In this document: positions 51,147 through 61,426 of the stretch, piece after piece
Layout of the letters: the number at the start of each line of letters is the position of its first letter
Position numbering within the stretch: position 1 is the first letter of the stretch
Origin: Rhodoferax ferrireducens T118
Lineage (GTDB): Bacteria > Pseudomonadota > Gammaproteobacteria > Burkholderiales > Burkholderiaceae_C
Reading direction: 5' to 3'
Length of the DNA: 64,000 nucleotides
NCBI RefSeq assembly: GCF_000013605.1
Contig: NC_007908.1
Span: forward strand, 2,790,001 to 2,854,000
Program-made: the position numbers and the translations under genes
Notes under the pieces: generated by a model
What the model saw: the letters and a program-made list of their open reading frames with translations, nothing else
What the model was told of the DNA's origin: nothing
Database searches by the model: none

Positions 51147-51461
51147 TCATGGTGTTTTACAGCCAGCATCCAGCGTGCAATTGTTCCGGGCGCTACGCCA
51201 CCACTCCAGCAGCTGCTTGAAGCTGCCACCAAAACCGCGGTTGAGAAGCTCCTCCGAAACCATGGAGCATTCGACGGCCGCGCTGAAATCCAAGAGGGCG
51301 CTCGATGCCAGTTGCTCACATTCAAGGTAGTTCGCCTTGAGTTCTGCCACCGAAACCGCCCTTAAGGGGGTGCGATCGGGGGGCTGCGCATAAGCGGCCA
51401 CACTCACCAAAGCAGCGAACGGCAACAACATCACCGACGCTTTCAACGTTAAGTTTGTCAT
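51147..51461 (-). CDS. Small secreted protein with four cysteines
   Basis: 104 residues from the ATG at 51461. Signal peptide MTNLTLKASVMLLPFAALVS then VAAYA. The mature part has Cys in YLECEQL, VECSM, NNCTLD and GCKTP, so probably two disulfides. No family recognised. Supported by the clean signal peptide. Confidence 0.55.
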   Translation of the reverse strand: MTNLTLKASVMLLPFAALVSVAAYAQPPDRTPLRAVSVAELKANYLECEQLASSALLDFSAAVECSMVSEELLNRGFGGSFKQLLEWWRSARNNCTLDAGCKTP

Positions 51462-51750
51462 CGAGTCCGCCCCAAGCCGCTTTAAAAAAGAAGCATGGGA
51501 ATAAAAATACAGTATTAAGAGGTGCAATGATTTGTTGGTTGTCAAAGAATCGGTCCGTGGAACGTCTGTCTTCATGATGGCGTGGGTAGCCGCCCGGCAC
51601 TAGTGGATCGGCTCCTATAGGGTCGCGCCCCAATTGGGTTTACAGGTTCTCTTCGGCCAACAGCGTAGTAAAACCCGGACAAACGGGAAACTCGCCACCA
51701 CGTCTAGCCAAGCTTCAATCAAACGCAACATGGCGCGCCACGCTGCCAAA

Positions 51751-51777
51751 ACAAAAGCCCGCAAAGCGGGCTTTTGT
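51751..51777. terminator. Rho-independent terminator (both directions)
   Basis: A 12-bp stem of ACAAAAGCCCGC with its complement and an AAA loop. The T-run on each strand comes from the ends of the stem (CTTTTGT). It ends the acs transcript on the minus strand, after the repeat at 51795. Confidence 0.85.
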
Positions 51778-51794
51778 CAGCAGGATGATTTATG

Positions 51795-51851
51795 CCATTT
51801 CAGTCTGTAGCCCCCGTAGTACGGGCGCAAGTAGCTGCAAATAACATAGCA
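51795..51851 (-). repeat. Dispersed repeat, copy E
   Basis: Minus-strand copy: GCAGCTACTTGCGCCCGTA and TACGGGGGCTACAGACTG on that strand. It lies between the acs stop and its terminator. Confidence 0.75.
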
Positions 51852-51862
51852 ACAAGTCATCC

Positions 51863-53860
51863 TCAGTAAGTCTGCCCCAACTGATCCAGAATCGCCGGAT
51901 TCTCCAGCGTGGAGGTGTCCTGGGTGATGGTCTCGCCCTTGGCCAATGAGCGCAGCAGGCGGCGCATGATCTTGCCGGAACGGGTCTTGGGCAGGTTCTC
52001 GCCAAAGCGGATGTCCTTGGGTTTGGCAATCGGGCCAATTTCTTTGGCCACCCAGTCGCGTAGTTCCTTGGCAATGGCTTTGGCTTCGTCACCGGTGGGC
52101 ACCGGACGCTTGAGCACCACAAAGGCGCAAATCGCCTCACCGGTCATATCGTCCGGGCGCCCGACCACGGCAGCTTCGGCCACCAGATCGGTCTTGGCAA
52201 CCAGCGCCGACTCGATTTCCATCGTGCCCATGCGGTGCCCTGAGACGTTGAGCACGTCGTCGATGCGGCCGGTGATGCGGAAGTAACCACGATCGACACT
52301 GCGCACCGCGCCGTCCCCCGCCAGATAAACCGTGCCACCCAGCTCATCCGGGAAATAGCCTTTCTTGAAGCGCTCCGGATCATTCCAGATGGTGCGAATC
52401 ATCGACGGCCAGGGGCGCTTGACGACCAACAAGCCGCCCGATCCATTGGGCACATCGTGACCCGCTTCGTCCACGATGGCCGCCATGATGCCCGGCAGTG
52501 GCAAGGTGCAGCTGCCCGGAACCAGTGGCGTGGCACCGGGTAGCGGCGAAATCATGTGGCCGCCGGACTCGGTCTGCCAGAAGGTGTCCACAATCGGGCA
52601 ACGCTCACGGCCGACGTGTTTGTAGTACCACATCCAGGCTTCGGGGTTGATCGGTTCGCCGACCGTGCCCAGGATGCGCAGGCTCGACAGATCCGAGCGA
52701 TCAGGGTGAACTTTTGCATCGGACTCGGCCGACTTGATCAGCGCACGGATGGCAGTCGGCGCGGTGTAAAAAATGCTGCACTTGTGGCGCTCGATCATCT
52801 GCCAGAAGCGACCGGCATTCGGGTAGGTCGGGATGCCTTCAAATATGATTTGCGTGGCGCCTGCTGCCAGCGGCCCATAGGCCACGTAGGAGTGGCCGGT
52901 GATCCAGCCGATGTCGGCGGTGCACCAGAACACATCGGACGGCTGCAGGTCAAACACCCAGTCCATCGTCAGCTTGGCCCACAGCAAGAAGCCGCCGGTG
53001 GAATGCTGCACACCCTTGGGTTTGCCCGTGGAACCCGAGGTGAAAAGAATGAACAAGGGATGCTCGGCACCCACCGCCACCGGCGCGCATTCGGTGCTTT
53101 GCCCGGCCAATGCATCGGTGAACGTGACGTCGCGCCCGGCCACCATATTGCAGGCGGTGGTGGCGCGCTGGTACACAAAGACCGTCTTGATCGACTCGCA
53201 GCCGCCCAGACCCAAACCTTCGTCCACAATCGATTTCAAGGGCAGCTCTTTGCCGCCGCGCTTCTGGTAGTTGGCCGTGACCACGGCCACCGCACCGGCA
53301 TCCATGATGCGTTCTTGCAGCGCCTTGGCCGAAAAGCCGCCAAACACCACGCTGTGGATGGCACCAATGCGGGCGCAGGCCTGCATGGCAATCACACCTT
53401 CGAGTGACATCGGCATGTAGATCAGGACGCGGTCGCCCTTGTTGATGCCATGGGCCTTGAGTGCGTTGGCAAACTGGCTGACGCGGGCCAGCAACTCCTT
53501 GTAGCTGGTCTTGGTGACGACACCGTCGTCGGCTTCAAAAATGACGGCTGTTTTATTCTCCACCGGCGTGCCCATGTGCTTGTCCAGGCAATTGGCCGAA
53601 GCGTTGAGTTCACCGTCTTCAAACCATTTGTAAAACGGTGCATTGGACTCGTCGAGGGTTTTGGTGAAAGGTTTGGTCCAGACCACGTTTTCGCGTGCCA
53701 GGCGAGCCCAGAAGCCTTCAAAATCTTTCTCGGCTTCGGCGCACAGCGCGTTGTAGCCGTCCATGCCGGAAATGCGCGCGGCCTTGACGGTCGCCTCGCT
53801 CGGCGGGAAAACACGGTTTTCAACCAATGTGGATTCAACGGCGGTTGATGGTGAACTCAT
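51863..53860 (-). CDS. acs: Acetyl-CoA synthetase (AMP-forming)
   Basis: 665 residues from the ATG at 53860. P-loop [81 protein letters not shown], and the C-terminal [16 protein letters not shown] with the Lys that is acetylated in other Acs enzymes. It activates acetate to acetyl-CoA in the cytoplasm, feeding the TCA cycle and PHB. Confidence 0.97.
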   Translation of the reverse strand: MSSPSTAVESTLVENRVFPPSEATVKAARISGMDGYNALCAEAEKDFEGFWARLARENVVWTKPFTKTLDESNAPFYKWFEDGELNASANCLDKHMGTPVENKTAVIFEADDGVVTKTSYKELLARVSQFANALKAHGINKGDRVLIYMPMSLEGVIAMQACARIGAIHSVVFGGFSAKALQERIMDAGAVAVVTANYQKRGGKELPLKSIVDEGLGLGGCESIKTVFVYQRATTACNMVAGRDVTFTDALAGQSTECAPVAVGAEHPLFILFTSGSTGKPKGVQHSTGGFLLWAKLTMDWVFDLQPSDVFWCTADIGWITGHSYVAYGPLAAGATQIIFEGIPTYPNAGRFWQMIERHKCSIFYTAPTAIRALIKSAESDAKVHPDRSDLSSLRILGTVGEPINPEAWMWYYKHVGRERCPIVDTFWQTESGGHMISPLPGATPLVPGSCTLPLPGIMAAIVDEAGHDVPNGSGGLLVVKRPWPSMIRTIWNDPERFKKGYFPDELGGTVYLAGDGAVRSVDRGYFRITGRIDDVLNVSGHRMGTMEIESALVAKTDLVAEAAVVGRPDDMTGEAICAFVVLKRPVPTGDEAKAIAKELRDWVAKEIGPIAKPKDIRFGENLPKTRSGKIMRRLLRSLAKGETITQDTSTLENPAILDQLGQTY

Positions 53861-53971
53861 GGGTAGGTCTCCTCTTGTTAAAAATGCAAGGCGTAAATGT
53901 GAATCCTGGCACTTACAGGCCACTGACGTGCCTCAACCGAACGAAACAAGCTGTCCGACCCCGCAGTTGGG

Positions 53972-55153
53972 TCAGACTGCTTTGCGGCTTGCCAACAGCA
54001 GCGCGACACCGGCCGCTCCACTGAGCAATGACCCCAGCAGGACGCCGATTTTGACCTGGACTTCATACGCCGCATCAGCCCCTTCAAACGCCAGCGAACC
54101 AATGAACAGGCTCATGGTAAAGCCCACCCCACACAATACGCAGACCCCAAAAAACTGACTCCAGCGACATTGATCGGGCAACTGCGCATCGGTCAAGCGG
54201 ATCAACAACCAGGACGCACCAAAAACGCCGATGGGTTTACCAATCAGCAAGCCAAACGCAATGCCCAGCGGCACCGTTTGGGTCAAAGTAGCCAGCGTCA
54301 CCCCTTGCAATGACACACCCGCATTGGCAAAGGCAAACACCGGCAACACCAGGAATGCCACCCATGGCTGCAGGGCGTGCTCAGCTCGTTCCAGTGGTGA
54401 GCCGCCCTTGCCATCTGCCAGCGGAATCGCCAGCGCCGTGATCACACCCGCCAGCGTGGCATGAATACCCGACTTGAGCACGCAAACCCAAATCACCAGC
54501 CCGACCACCACATACGGCCCGACCGCCATCACCCGGGCCCGATTCAGCCCCAGCAGCACCAGCGCGCCAAGTCCAGCTGCCAGCAGCATGGTGGGCGACA
54601 GGTTATCCGTGTAAAAAAATGCAATCACCAAAATGGCGCCCAGGTCATCAATGATGGCGACCGCCGTCAAAAACACCTTGAGGGAGGTCGGCACGCGGCT
54701 ACCCAGGAGCACCAAAAGCCCCAAGGCAAACGCAATGTCGGTGGCCATGGGGATCCCCCAACCGCGCAAGCCCACCGGCTCGCCCCAGTTGATGGCGGCA
54801 TAAATCAGCGCTGGCACCGCCATGCCGCCCAGCGCGGCAACGGCCGGCAGCATCGCCTGCTTGAGCGAAGCCAATTCACCGTTGAGCAACTCGCGCTTGA
54901 TCTCCAGGCCGACCAGGAAGAAGAACACCGCCATCCACAAATCATTGATCCAGATCAGCATCGGCTTTGATAGCAGCAGCCAGTCTGCACCCATCTTCAC
55001 CGAGCCGGGAATCTGCAAGAACTGCTGGTAATAAGAGCGCCAGGGTGAATTGCTGATCACCAGCGCAACCAATGCAGACAGAGCCAGCAGCACGCCACCG
55101 GCCGACTGTGAATTGATGAACTGATCGATGCGGCGGGCAATAACTTTGAGCAT
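53972..55153 (-). CDS. nhaA: Na+/H+ antiporter NhaA
   Basis: 393 residues from the ATG at 55153. The transport aspartates are in IPMATDIAFALG (Asp133 type) and AVAIIDDLGAILVIAFFY (Asp163/164 type). About twelve membrane segments. A much longer frame upstream is a shadow of the fumarase gene and was ignored. It exports sodium in exchange for protons and protects against salt and alkali. Confidence 0.96.
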   Translation of the reverse strand: MLKVIARRIDQFINSQSAGGVLLALSALVALVISNSPWRSYYQQFLQIPGSVKMGADWLLLSKPMLIWINDLWMAVFFFLVGLEIKRELLNGELASLKQAMLPAVAALGGMAVPALIYAAINWGEPVGLRGWGIPMATDIAFALGLLVLLGSRVPTSLKVFLTAVAIIDDLGAILVIAFFYTDNLSPTMLLAAGLGALVLLGLNRARVMAVGPYVVVGLVIWVCVLKSGIHATLAGVITALAIPLADGKGGSPLERAEHALQPWVAFLVLPVFAFANAGVSLQGVTLATLTQTVPLGIAFGLLIGKPIGVFGASWLLIRLTDAQLPDQCRWSQFFGVCVLCGVGFTMSLFIGSLAFEGADAAYEVQVKIGVLLGSLLSGAAGVALLLASRKAV

Positions 55154-55273
55154 GGGTGAAGGTGTTGCCGACTGGGCCAGCGGCCATTTGAGAGGGGTAA
55201 ACTTGTACTCATTGTCACCAATTGCGCAACTCCGCTTCATATTCCCTTTAACTACCTGAGGTTTCAAAGCATC

Positions 55274-56824
55274 ATGAGTACCATCCGCCAGAATGACCTG
55301 ATCGAGTCCATTGCCGCCGCCCTGCAATACATCAGCTTCTACCACCCGGCCGACTACATCACGCACCTGGCGCGTGCTTATGAGCGTGAACAAAGCCCGG
55401 CGGCCAAAGACGCCATTGCGCAAATTCTGACCAACAGCAAGATGTCGGCAGAAGGCCACCGCCCGATCTGCCAGGACACCGGCATCGTCAACGTGTTCCT
55501 GAAAGTGGGCATGGACGTGCGCTGGGGCGAGTTCACCGGCAGCCTCGACGACGCCATCAACGAAGGCGTGCGCCGCGCCTACACCAACCCCGACAACCCG
55601 CTGCGCGCCAGTGTGGTGGCGGACCCGCAGTTTGAACGCAAGAACACCAAAGACAACACACCCGCGGTTATATTCACCGAAATCGTGCCCGGCGACAAGC
55701 TCGAAGTTACGGTGGCCGCCAAGGGCGGTGGCAGTGAAAACAAAAGCAAGATGTACATGCTCAACCCCAATGACTCGGTGGTCGATTGGGTGCTGAAGAC
55801 CGTGCCCACCATGGGCGCCGGCTGGTGCCCGCCCGGCATGCTGGGCATCGGCATTGGCGGCACGGCAGAAAAAGCCGTGCTGATGGCCAAAGAGAGCCTG
55901 ATGGACAACCTGGACATGCACGAACTGCAGGCCAAAGCCGCTGCTGGACAAACACTGACAAAAACCGAAGCCTTGCGGATTGAACTATTGGACAAGGTCA
56001 ACGCGCTGGGCATCGGCGCGCAGGGCCTGGGTGGCCTGACCACCGTGCTGGACATCAAGATCAAGATGTACCCCACCCACGCGGCAGGCAAACCGATCGC
56101 CATGATTCCGAACTGCGCCGCCACACGGCACGCGCACTTTGTGATGGACGGCAGCGGCCCGGTCTATTTGACACCCCCTTCGCTGGACACCTGGCCCGAT
56201 GTGCAGTGGACGCCCGACTACGTCAAGAGCAAAAAGGTCAATCTCAACACCTTGACCAAGGAAGAAGTGGCGAGCTGGAAACCCGGCGACACACTCTTGC
56301 TCAACGGCAAGATGCTGACTGGCCGCGACGCCGCCCACAAGCGCATCAAGGACATGCTGGCCAAGGGCGAAAAGCTGCCGGTCGATTTCACCAACCGCGT
56401 GATTTACTACGTTGGCCCGGTCGACCCGATCAAGGGCGAAGCGGTCGGCCCGGCCGGCCCGACCACCGCCACCCGCATGGACGGGTTCACCGAGATGATG
56501 CTGGCTGAAACAGGCTTGATCGCCATGATCGGCAAGGCCGAGCGCGGCCCGGTCGCCATTGAAGCCATCAAGAAACACAAGAGCGCCTATCTGATGGCCG
56601 TCGGCGGCGCCGCCTACCTGGTGTCCAAGGCGATCAAGACCGCCAAGGTGGTGGGCTTTGCCGATCTCGGCATGGAAGCCATTTATGAATTCGACGTGGT
56701 GGACATGCCGGTCACCGTGGCAGTCGATGCAGGCGGCACCAGCGCCCACATCACCGGCCCGGCGGAATGGCAAAAGCGCATTGCCAGCGGCGAATTCAAG
56801 GGCATCGAAGTCGCTAGCGCCTGA
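55274..56824 (+). CDS. fumA: Class I fumarate hydratase (iron-sulfur)
   Basis: 516 residues, single chain of the alpha-beta fused class I type. Cluster Cys are in GHRPICQDTGIVNVF, GAGWCPPGMLGIGIGG and IPNCAATRHAHF. C-terminal domain GKMLTGRDAAHKRIKDML, VGPAGPTTATRMD and SKAIKTAKVVGFADLGMEAIYEFDVVDMPVTVAVDAGGTSAH. It interconverts fumarate and malate. Divergent from nhaA. Confidence 0.96.
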   Translation: MSTIRQNDLIESIAAALQYISFYHPADYITHLARAYEREQSPAAKDAIAQILTNSKMSAEGHRPICQDTGIVNVFLKVGMDVRWGEFTGSLDDAINEGVRRAYTNPDNPLRASVVADPQFERKNTKDNTPAVIFTEIVPGDKLEVTVAAKGGGSENKSKMYMLNPNDSVVDWVLKTVPTMGAGWCPPGMLGIGIGGTAEKAVLMAKESLMDNLDMHELQAKAAAGQTLTKTEALRIELLDKVNALGIGAQGLGGLTTVLDIKIKMYPTHAAGKPIAMIPNCAATRHAHFVMDGSGPVYLTPPSLDTWPDVQWTPDYVKSKKVNLNTLTKEEVASWKPGDTLLLNGKMLTGRDAAHKRIKDMLAKGEKLPVDFTNRVIYYVGPVDPIKGEAVGPAGPTTATRMDGFTEMMLAETGLIAMIGKAERGPVAIEAIKKHKSAYLMAVGGAAYLVSKAIKTAKVVGFADLGMEAIYEFDVVDMPVTVAVDAGGTSAHITGPAEWQKRIASGEFKGIEVASA

Positions 56825-56867
56825 CGGCCAGAACTGGACCGGAAACGCAAAGAAGAAGCTCTTGAGC

Positions 56868-56909
56868 AACGCTCCCCATGGTGGGTTGACCCACTGAGGA
56901 GCGTTTTCT
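56868..56909 (+). terminator. Terminator after the fumarase gene
   Basis: Outer 8-bp stem AACGCTCC/GGAGCGTT with an inner GTGGG/CCCAC stem, followed by TTCTC (TTTTCTC counting the end of the stem). It begins 43 bases after the fumarase stop. Confidence 0.75.
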
Positions 56910-56954
56910 CGGGCCAATGACAGGCAAGGATGCCGGCAACGAGTCGACTAACGG

Positions 56955-57656
56955 TCACCGTGCGAAATACAGATCATGCAGGTGGTCAAGACTCACCTCA
57001 TTGGCCGGCTGCGACAGAACTACTTTCCCGCTTTGCATCAAGTAAACATGATCCGCCACAGCGACGGCTCTGTGCGTATTTTGTTCAACCAGAACAATGG
57101 TTCGACCACCCTCCTTGAGTCGCGCAAGAATCTCAAATAATTCATTCACCAGTACCGGTGCCAGGCCAAGTGAAGGCTCATCGATGATAAGCAACTGGGG
57201 ATCGGCCATGAGCCCACGCGCCATCGCCAGCATTTGGGCCTCGCCGCCAGACAGAGAACCGGCCAGTTGTCTGCGTCGTTCACTCAAACGGGGAAACATC
57301 TGATAGGACTTTTCCAAATTTTCCTGAACGCGTGCACGATGCTGCTTCGGGAAAGCGCCCATGATCAAATTTTCTTCGACACTCATGTCACGGAAAGTCA
57401 TTCGGCCTTCAGGAATCATGGCCAGGGACACGTCTGCCATCTTCCAGGTTGGCGTGCCACTCAAGGTTTTCCCGTTCAGCTTCACCTCACCCTGCGACAC
57501 AGGGAGAAGGCCCATGATGGCCCGCAGCAATGTCGTTTTTCCGGCACCATTGGGGCCGATGATGGTGGTCAGTTGACCACGGGCAACAGTCAGCGACACG
57601 TCCCACAGCACATTGATTGCGCCATAACCAGCGCGAACATTAGAGACTTCAAGCAT
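56955..57656 (-). CDS. livF: Branched-chain-type ABC transporter, ATP-binding protein LivF
   Basis: 233 residues from the ATG at 57656, overlapping the LivG end by 8 bases. Walker A IIGPNGAGKTTLLRAIMG, signature LSGGEAQMLAMARGLMADPQLLIIDEPSLGLAP and switch VLVEQNTHRAVAVADHVYLM. One of two ATPases of a Liv-type importer. The start one frame earlier (57695) would run through LivG and was rejected. Confidence 0.94.
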   Translation of the reverse strand: MLEVSNVRAGYGAINVLWDVSLTVARGQLTTIIGPNGAGKTTLLRAIMGLLPVSQGEVKLNGKTLSGTPTWKMADVSLAMIPEGRMTFRDMSVEENLIMGAFPKQHRARVQENLEKSYQMFPRLSERRRQLAGSLSGGEAQMLAMARGLMADPQLLIIDEPSLGLAPVLVNELFEILARLKEGGRTIVLVEQNTHRAVAVADHVYLMQSGKVVLSQPANEVSLDHLHDLYFAR

Positions 57657-58362
57657 GCCCACCTCCCGTGTAGCTTTTGATGACCGCCGGATCACGGAAT
57701 ACTTCTTCAGGCGTGCCCTCGGCGATTAGCTCACCAAAGTTAAGTACAGCCACCCGTTGGCACAAGTTGCTGATGGTCTCGATATCGTGCTCGATGATGA
57801 TGATGCCGACGGAAAATTTGTCGTGCAGATTCTTGAGCATGCTCATGAAGTGCCGCTTGCCTGTCGTCTCGAGACCCGCGAACACTTCATCAAGCAATAA
57901 CAGTTTGGGATTGGTCGCCAATGCCTTGGCCACCTCCAGTGCTTTCAATTCAGTCAGCGCCAGCTCGGTTGCGGCATTGCGCGCTGCCTTCCCGGCAAGA
58001 CTGGTGAACTCAAGAATCTCGTCGATCTTCTTCTGATCAACGCTGCCTGTGCCGAAGCGCTGCGCCACCGCCAAATTTTGCCTCACCGTGAGTTCATGCA
58101 TGGGTTGCGGCACCTGGAATGTACGCCCGATACCCATCCTTGCTCGCTTGTACATCGGCGCACGCATCACATCTGCTCCGTCAAATGTGATCTCGCCGCT
58201 GGTCGGACGAACCAAACCGGAAATGGCATTGAATAATGTGGTCTTCCCCGCCCCATTGGGACCTACCAGGCCAACCACGTCTTGCGTCCCGACAGCGAGC
58301 GTCACGTTATTGACCGCGGTAAGGCCTCCGAAACGGACCGATACATTTTTAAGCTGCAACAT
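57649..58362 (-). CDS. livG: Branched-chain-type ABC transporter, ATP-binding protein LivG
   Basis: 237 residues. Walker A LVGPNGAGKTTLFNAISGLV, ARMGIGRTFQVPQPMHELTVRQNLAVAQRFG, and LALTELKALEVAKALATNPKLLLLDEVFAGLE. The usual signature LSYGQQR is here read as LALTELKALEVAKAL, a weaker form seen in some LivG. Overlaps LivM by 14 bases. Confidence 0.92.
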   Translation of the reverse strand: MLQLKNVSVRFGGLTAVNNVTLAVGTQDVVGLVGPNGAGKTTLFNAISGLVRPTSGEITFDGADVMRAPMYKRARMGIGRTFQVPQPMHELTVRQNLAVAQRFGTGSVDQKKIDEILEFTSLAGKAARNAATELALTELKALEVAKALATNPKLLLLDEVFAGLETTGKRHFMSMLKNLHDKFSVGIIIIEHDIETISNLCQRVAVLNFGELIAEGTPEEVFRDPAVIKSYTGGGHA

Positions 58363-59302
58363 GAGTTCTCCTCGTCAACTTGCGCAGCAAAGGAAGCAAG
58401 CCATCAGGGCTAAAGACGATCATCGCTACCAGAAGCACACCCAGTACCAATTGGTGGCCTGATGGAATGATGTTCTTGAAAATCAATTGATCAATCAGAT
58501 ACACGACAACTGCCCCAACAATCGGCCCGGTAATGGTGCGATAACCACCAAATATGGCCGCCACGATGGGTATCGTGACCCACAGACCACTGAAGGCGTA
58601 ATCTGGCTCAAGAAAGTTGATGTAATGGGCGTTAAAGGCACCGACCACGCCGCACATGAATGCGGAAACCAGCAGCATGAGTCCCTTGAGCAAAGTGCTG
58701 TTGACACCCACGACCCGGGTTGCATCCTCGCTTTCGTGCATCGCGCGCAATGCCAAGCCGTAATGGCTGCCGCGAATATATTGATAGACCGCAGCGAACG
58801 CCAGAACGATGGTCAGGATGACCAAATAGCCACCGGTCTTGCTACTGAAGTCGTACCCGAATATTTCGGGCAACCGTGGGATATTTGACAAACCGCCAGA
58901 ACCACCGGTCACCGAAGTCCACTGGGTTGCGAGAATCCGGAAGATATGCGCATAGGCCAGAATTGCCAACGCAAAATAAGGACCTCTTAAGCGCAACACC
59001 GGAAGCATGGCCAGCGACGCAATAACGGCGCCAACACCACCCAGCAGTATCGAAATCAATACGGGAACGCCAAACTTCATGCTCAAAATGGCGGAGGCAT
59101 AAGCACCGACGCCGAAAAACGCGGCGTGCCCGAAACTGACCATTCCACCCAGGTTACCCAGCAATGCCCACGATAGCGCGATACCGCCAATCACCATGGA
59201 AGCAACCACCAGGCTCATCACATAATTGTCACTGCCGAATGCCAGTGGCACTGCGATATATACGGCCAAAAGCATGGCGATAATCATTTTGTTGAGTTTC
59301 AT
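58349..59302 (-). CDS. livM: Branched-chain-type ABC transporter permease LivM
   Basis: 317 residues with about nine hydrophobic segments. LGGMVSFGHAAFFGVGAYASAILSMKFGVPVLISILLGGV, LRGPYFALAILAYAHIFRILATQW and AYFLP-like ending IDQLIFKNIIPSGHQLVLGVLLVAMIVFSPDGLLPLL are typical. Pairs with LivH. Confidence 0.93.
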   Translation of the reverse strand: MKLNKMIIAMLLAVYIAVPLAFGSDNYVMSLVVASMVIGGIALSWALLGNLGGMVSFGHAAFFGVGAYASAILSMKFGVPVLISILLGGVGAVIASLAMLPVLRLRGPYFALAILAYAHIFRILATQWTSVTGGSGGLSNIPRLPEIFGYDFSSKTGGYLVILTIVLAFAAVYQYIRGSHYGLALRAMHESEDATRVVGVNSTLLKGLMLLVSAFMCGVVGAFNAHYINFLEPDYAFSGLWVTIPIVAAIFGGYRTITGPIVGAVVVYLIDQLIFKNIIPSGHQLVLGVLLVAMIVFSPDGLLPLLRKLTRRTHVAA

Positions 59303-60171
59303 CCTCGCCGTCCTTTCGCACCGAAAAGTCCGCTCGGCATGACGAACAGAACAAGAAGAAATAATCCCATACCCACCAGTTCCTGCAAGGCCGAACTCGC
59401 CAGCGTGACCGTCAACGCTTCAGCGACGCCCAGCAGCACGGCGCCGATCAGAACACCGGGTATGGAACCGATGCCAGCCAGTACGGTGATGATGAATGCC
59501 TTGACCGTCAGTACACTGCCATAGGCAGGGCTAACGACTCCGTAACTAAATAGCGCAACGCCCGCAACGGCCGCAAGAATGCCTGCCACGACGAATGACA
59601 CCAACTCCGTGTAGCCGGGATCAATGCCCATGAGTTTGGCGGCATCACGGTTGCTCGACACGGCGCGCACGGCACGACCGTACCAGCTGCGGGACAGCCA
59701 CCACCAAAGCCCGCCCATCATGACCAAACTGACGATGAAGAACAGCACCTCACTTCGCATGCTGTAAAAGGGACCAATGACAATGGCCTCCTGCAGCCAG
59801 GTGGAGCCGGTTGAGCGCACATCCGCCTTCCAGATCAATAGAATCAAATTGGTGAGAATCACGCCAATGCCGTAAGTGAGGATTAACGAATTGATCTCCC
59901 GGTCTTTTTTGATGCGCCCGACCACGAAGTAAACCATCACCGATGCTAGGCAGACCACCACCAGCGCAATGGGTATGGCAAAAATCGGATTCCAGCCCAG
60001 GCCCGACTCCACCGAGTAGGCAACGTAAGCCGACAACAGCACGAGTTCTCCATGTGCCAGGTTGATCACTTTCATTGCACCGAAAACCAGCGCCAATCCG
60101 AGCGCTATCAAAGCGTACGAGCCGCCCTGTAGCACCCCTGAGTAAAGCGCTTGAAGTATCAATTCCGTCAT
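59299..60171 (-). CDS. livH: Branched-chain-type ABC transporter permease LivH
   Basis: 290 residues. GVLQGGSYALIALGLALVFGAMKVINLAHGELVLLSAYVAY at the N-terminus, GRAVRAVSSNRDAAKLMGIDPGYTELVSFVVAGILAAVAGVALF and VLTVKAFIITVLAGIGSIPGVLIGAVLLGVAEALTVTL. A 4-base overlap with LivM. Confidence 0.94.
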   Translation of the reverse strand: MTELILQALYSGVLQGGSYALIALGLALVFGAMKVINLAHGELVLLSAYVAYSVESGLGWNPIFAIPIALVVVCLASVMVYFVVGRIKKDREINSLILTYGIGVILTNLILLIWKADVRSTGSTWLQEAIVIGPFYSMRSEVLFFIVSLVMMGGLWWWLSRSWYGRAVRAVSSNRDAAKLMGIDPGYTELVSFVVAGILAAVAGVALFSYGVVSPAYGSVLTVKAFIITVLAGIGSIPGVLIGAVLLGVAEALTVTLASSALQELVGMGLFLLVLFVMPSGLFGAKGRRG

Positions 60172-60253
60172 ATCGTCATTTCGTTGATTTATTTTCAGCG
60201 CGAAGGAGCCAGCGCCACAGCATGCGTCAACTCCTCCATCCCCGGAAATTTAT

Positions 60254-61426
60254 TTACCAGGGCACGCCCGGGAAATTGGCCTTGCCGGTTGCGTCTGCTT
60301 TGGGCCAGACTATGACGATCTTTTTGCCTTGATGCTGACCCATGCGGTGGCTGAAATTCACGTTGTCGCCGTTGCTGCTGAACTGAACGCGGCCAATCAA
60401 GGTTTCGCTATCGGTCTTGCGCATCTCTTCGGCTACGCCATCTTTTTTCAGCGTGCCTTTGTCTGCAGCGCGAGCGATGGCATCAAACAGCAACATGGAT
60501 TGAACATAGCCGAACTGACCCAGGTAGTCAGGCTCCTTCTTGTACAGCCTCTGATAGGTATCGTTGAAGGATTTACCCTCAGCCGTCTTGAACTCCGCAG
60601 GAAACGGCAGTACAGCGGTGCCATAAACGTTGGGCATCAAGTCAGGAAAATCTGCGGCCATTTTGGGCGTTGCCAAAGACCAGACTCCGACCATCGCCTT
60701 GACGTTAGGCTTCAGCACCCGCGCAGCACGAAGAATGCCAACGTAGTCATTTTCGTAACCGATCATCGCGATGACTTCGGATTTATCCTGCAATTTCACC
60801 TTGTTGATGATCGGCTTGAAATCGGTCATCGCGGGATCGAAGGCGTGGGCTACGACGGTAACGCCTTTGGCCGTCAAACTTTTTTGAAGATCGCTGGCAA
60901 GACCAGCAGTCGCCTCTTTGGTCGAATACAAAATGGATACAGACTTGACATTCAAATCGCCCAGCAGCCCAACCATGGCCTTCTGATACCCGGCGGAATT
61001 GTTGATGCGAAAGAAATTCTTGCGGCCGCTGTTCACAAGACTGTCATCGACGCCGCCTGATGTGACATAAACCAGGCCAAGCTTGCTGGCAGCATCTGAA
61101 GCCGGTGCGATATTGTTCGAGCCGTAGCCGCCATCAATGGCAACCACACCTTGGCTAGCCAGTTTCTCAACTGCCGCAATGGCCTTGGCCGGTGCCGACT
61201 CATTGTCGACGGTGATAATTTTGATTTTGTGCTTGCTGTTGGTCTTGTTAAAGACATCGGCAGCAACCATGATGCCTTCATGCATCCCGGCTCCGACGCG
61301 GGCCAGGGTGCCAGTCAGGGGCAGTTCAACACCAACCAGCAGCTCATCCGCTTGGGCAGTGGACAGTCCCAGCCCACAAGCTACCAATGCCGCCAGTCCT
61401 ATGCTTTTACAAGTGTTCTTCATCAT
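60254..61426 (-). CDS. livK: Liv-type ABC transporter substrate-binding protein
   Basis: 390 residues from the ATG at 61426 (next codon is also ATG). Signal peptide MMKNTCKSIGLAALVACGLGLSTAQA. ELLVGVELPLTGTLARVGAGMHEGIMVAADVFN and AVEKLASQGVVAIDGGYGSNNIAPASDAASKLGLVYVTSGGVDDSLVNSGRKNFFRIN are the usual first-domain blocks. Ligands in this family range from Leu/Ile/Val to aromatic and fatty acids; the downstream CoA enzymes suggest a carboxylic acid. Confidence 0.92.
   Translation of the reverse strand: MMKNTCKSIGLAALVACGLGLSTAQADELLVGVELPLTGTLARVGAGMHEGIMVAADVFNKTNSKHKIKIITVDNESAPAKAIAAVEKLASQGVVAIDGGYGSNNIAPASDAASKLGLVYVTSGGVDDSLVNSGRKNFFRINNSAGYQKAMVGLLGDLNVKSVSILYSTKEATAGLASDLQKSLTAKGVTVVAHAFDPAMTDFKPIINKVKLQDKSEVIAMIGYENDYVGILRAARVLKPNVKAMVGVWSLATPKMAADFPDLMPNVYGTAVLPFPAEFKTAEGKSFNDTYQRLYKKEPDYLGQFGYVQSMLLFDAIARAADKGTLKKDGVAEEMRKTDSETLIGRVQFSSNGDNVNFSHRMGQHQGKKIVIVWPKADATGKANFPGVPW

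Noticed and set aside
53972..55951. A 659-residue version of NhaA
   Set aside because: The extra 266 residues are antisense to the fumarase gene and have no family features; the ATG at 55153 gives a normal 393-residue NhaA.
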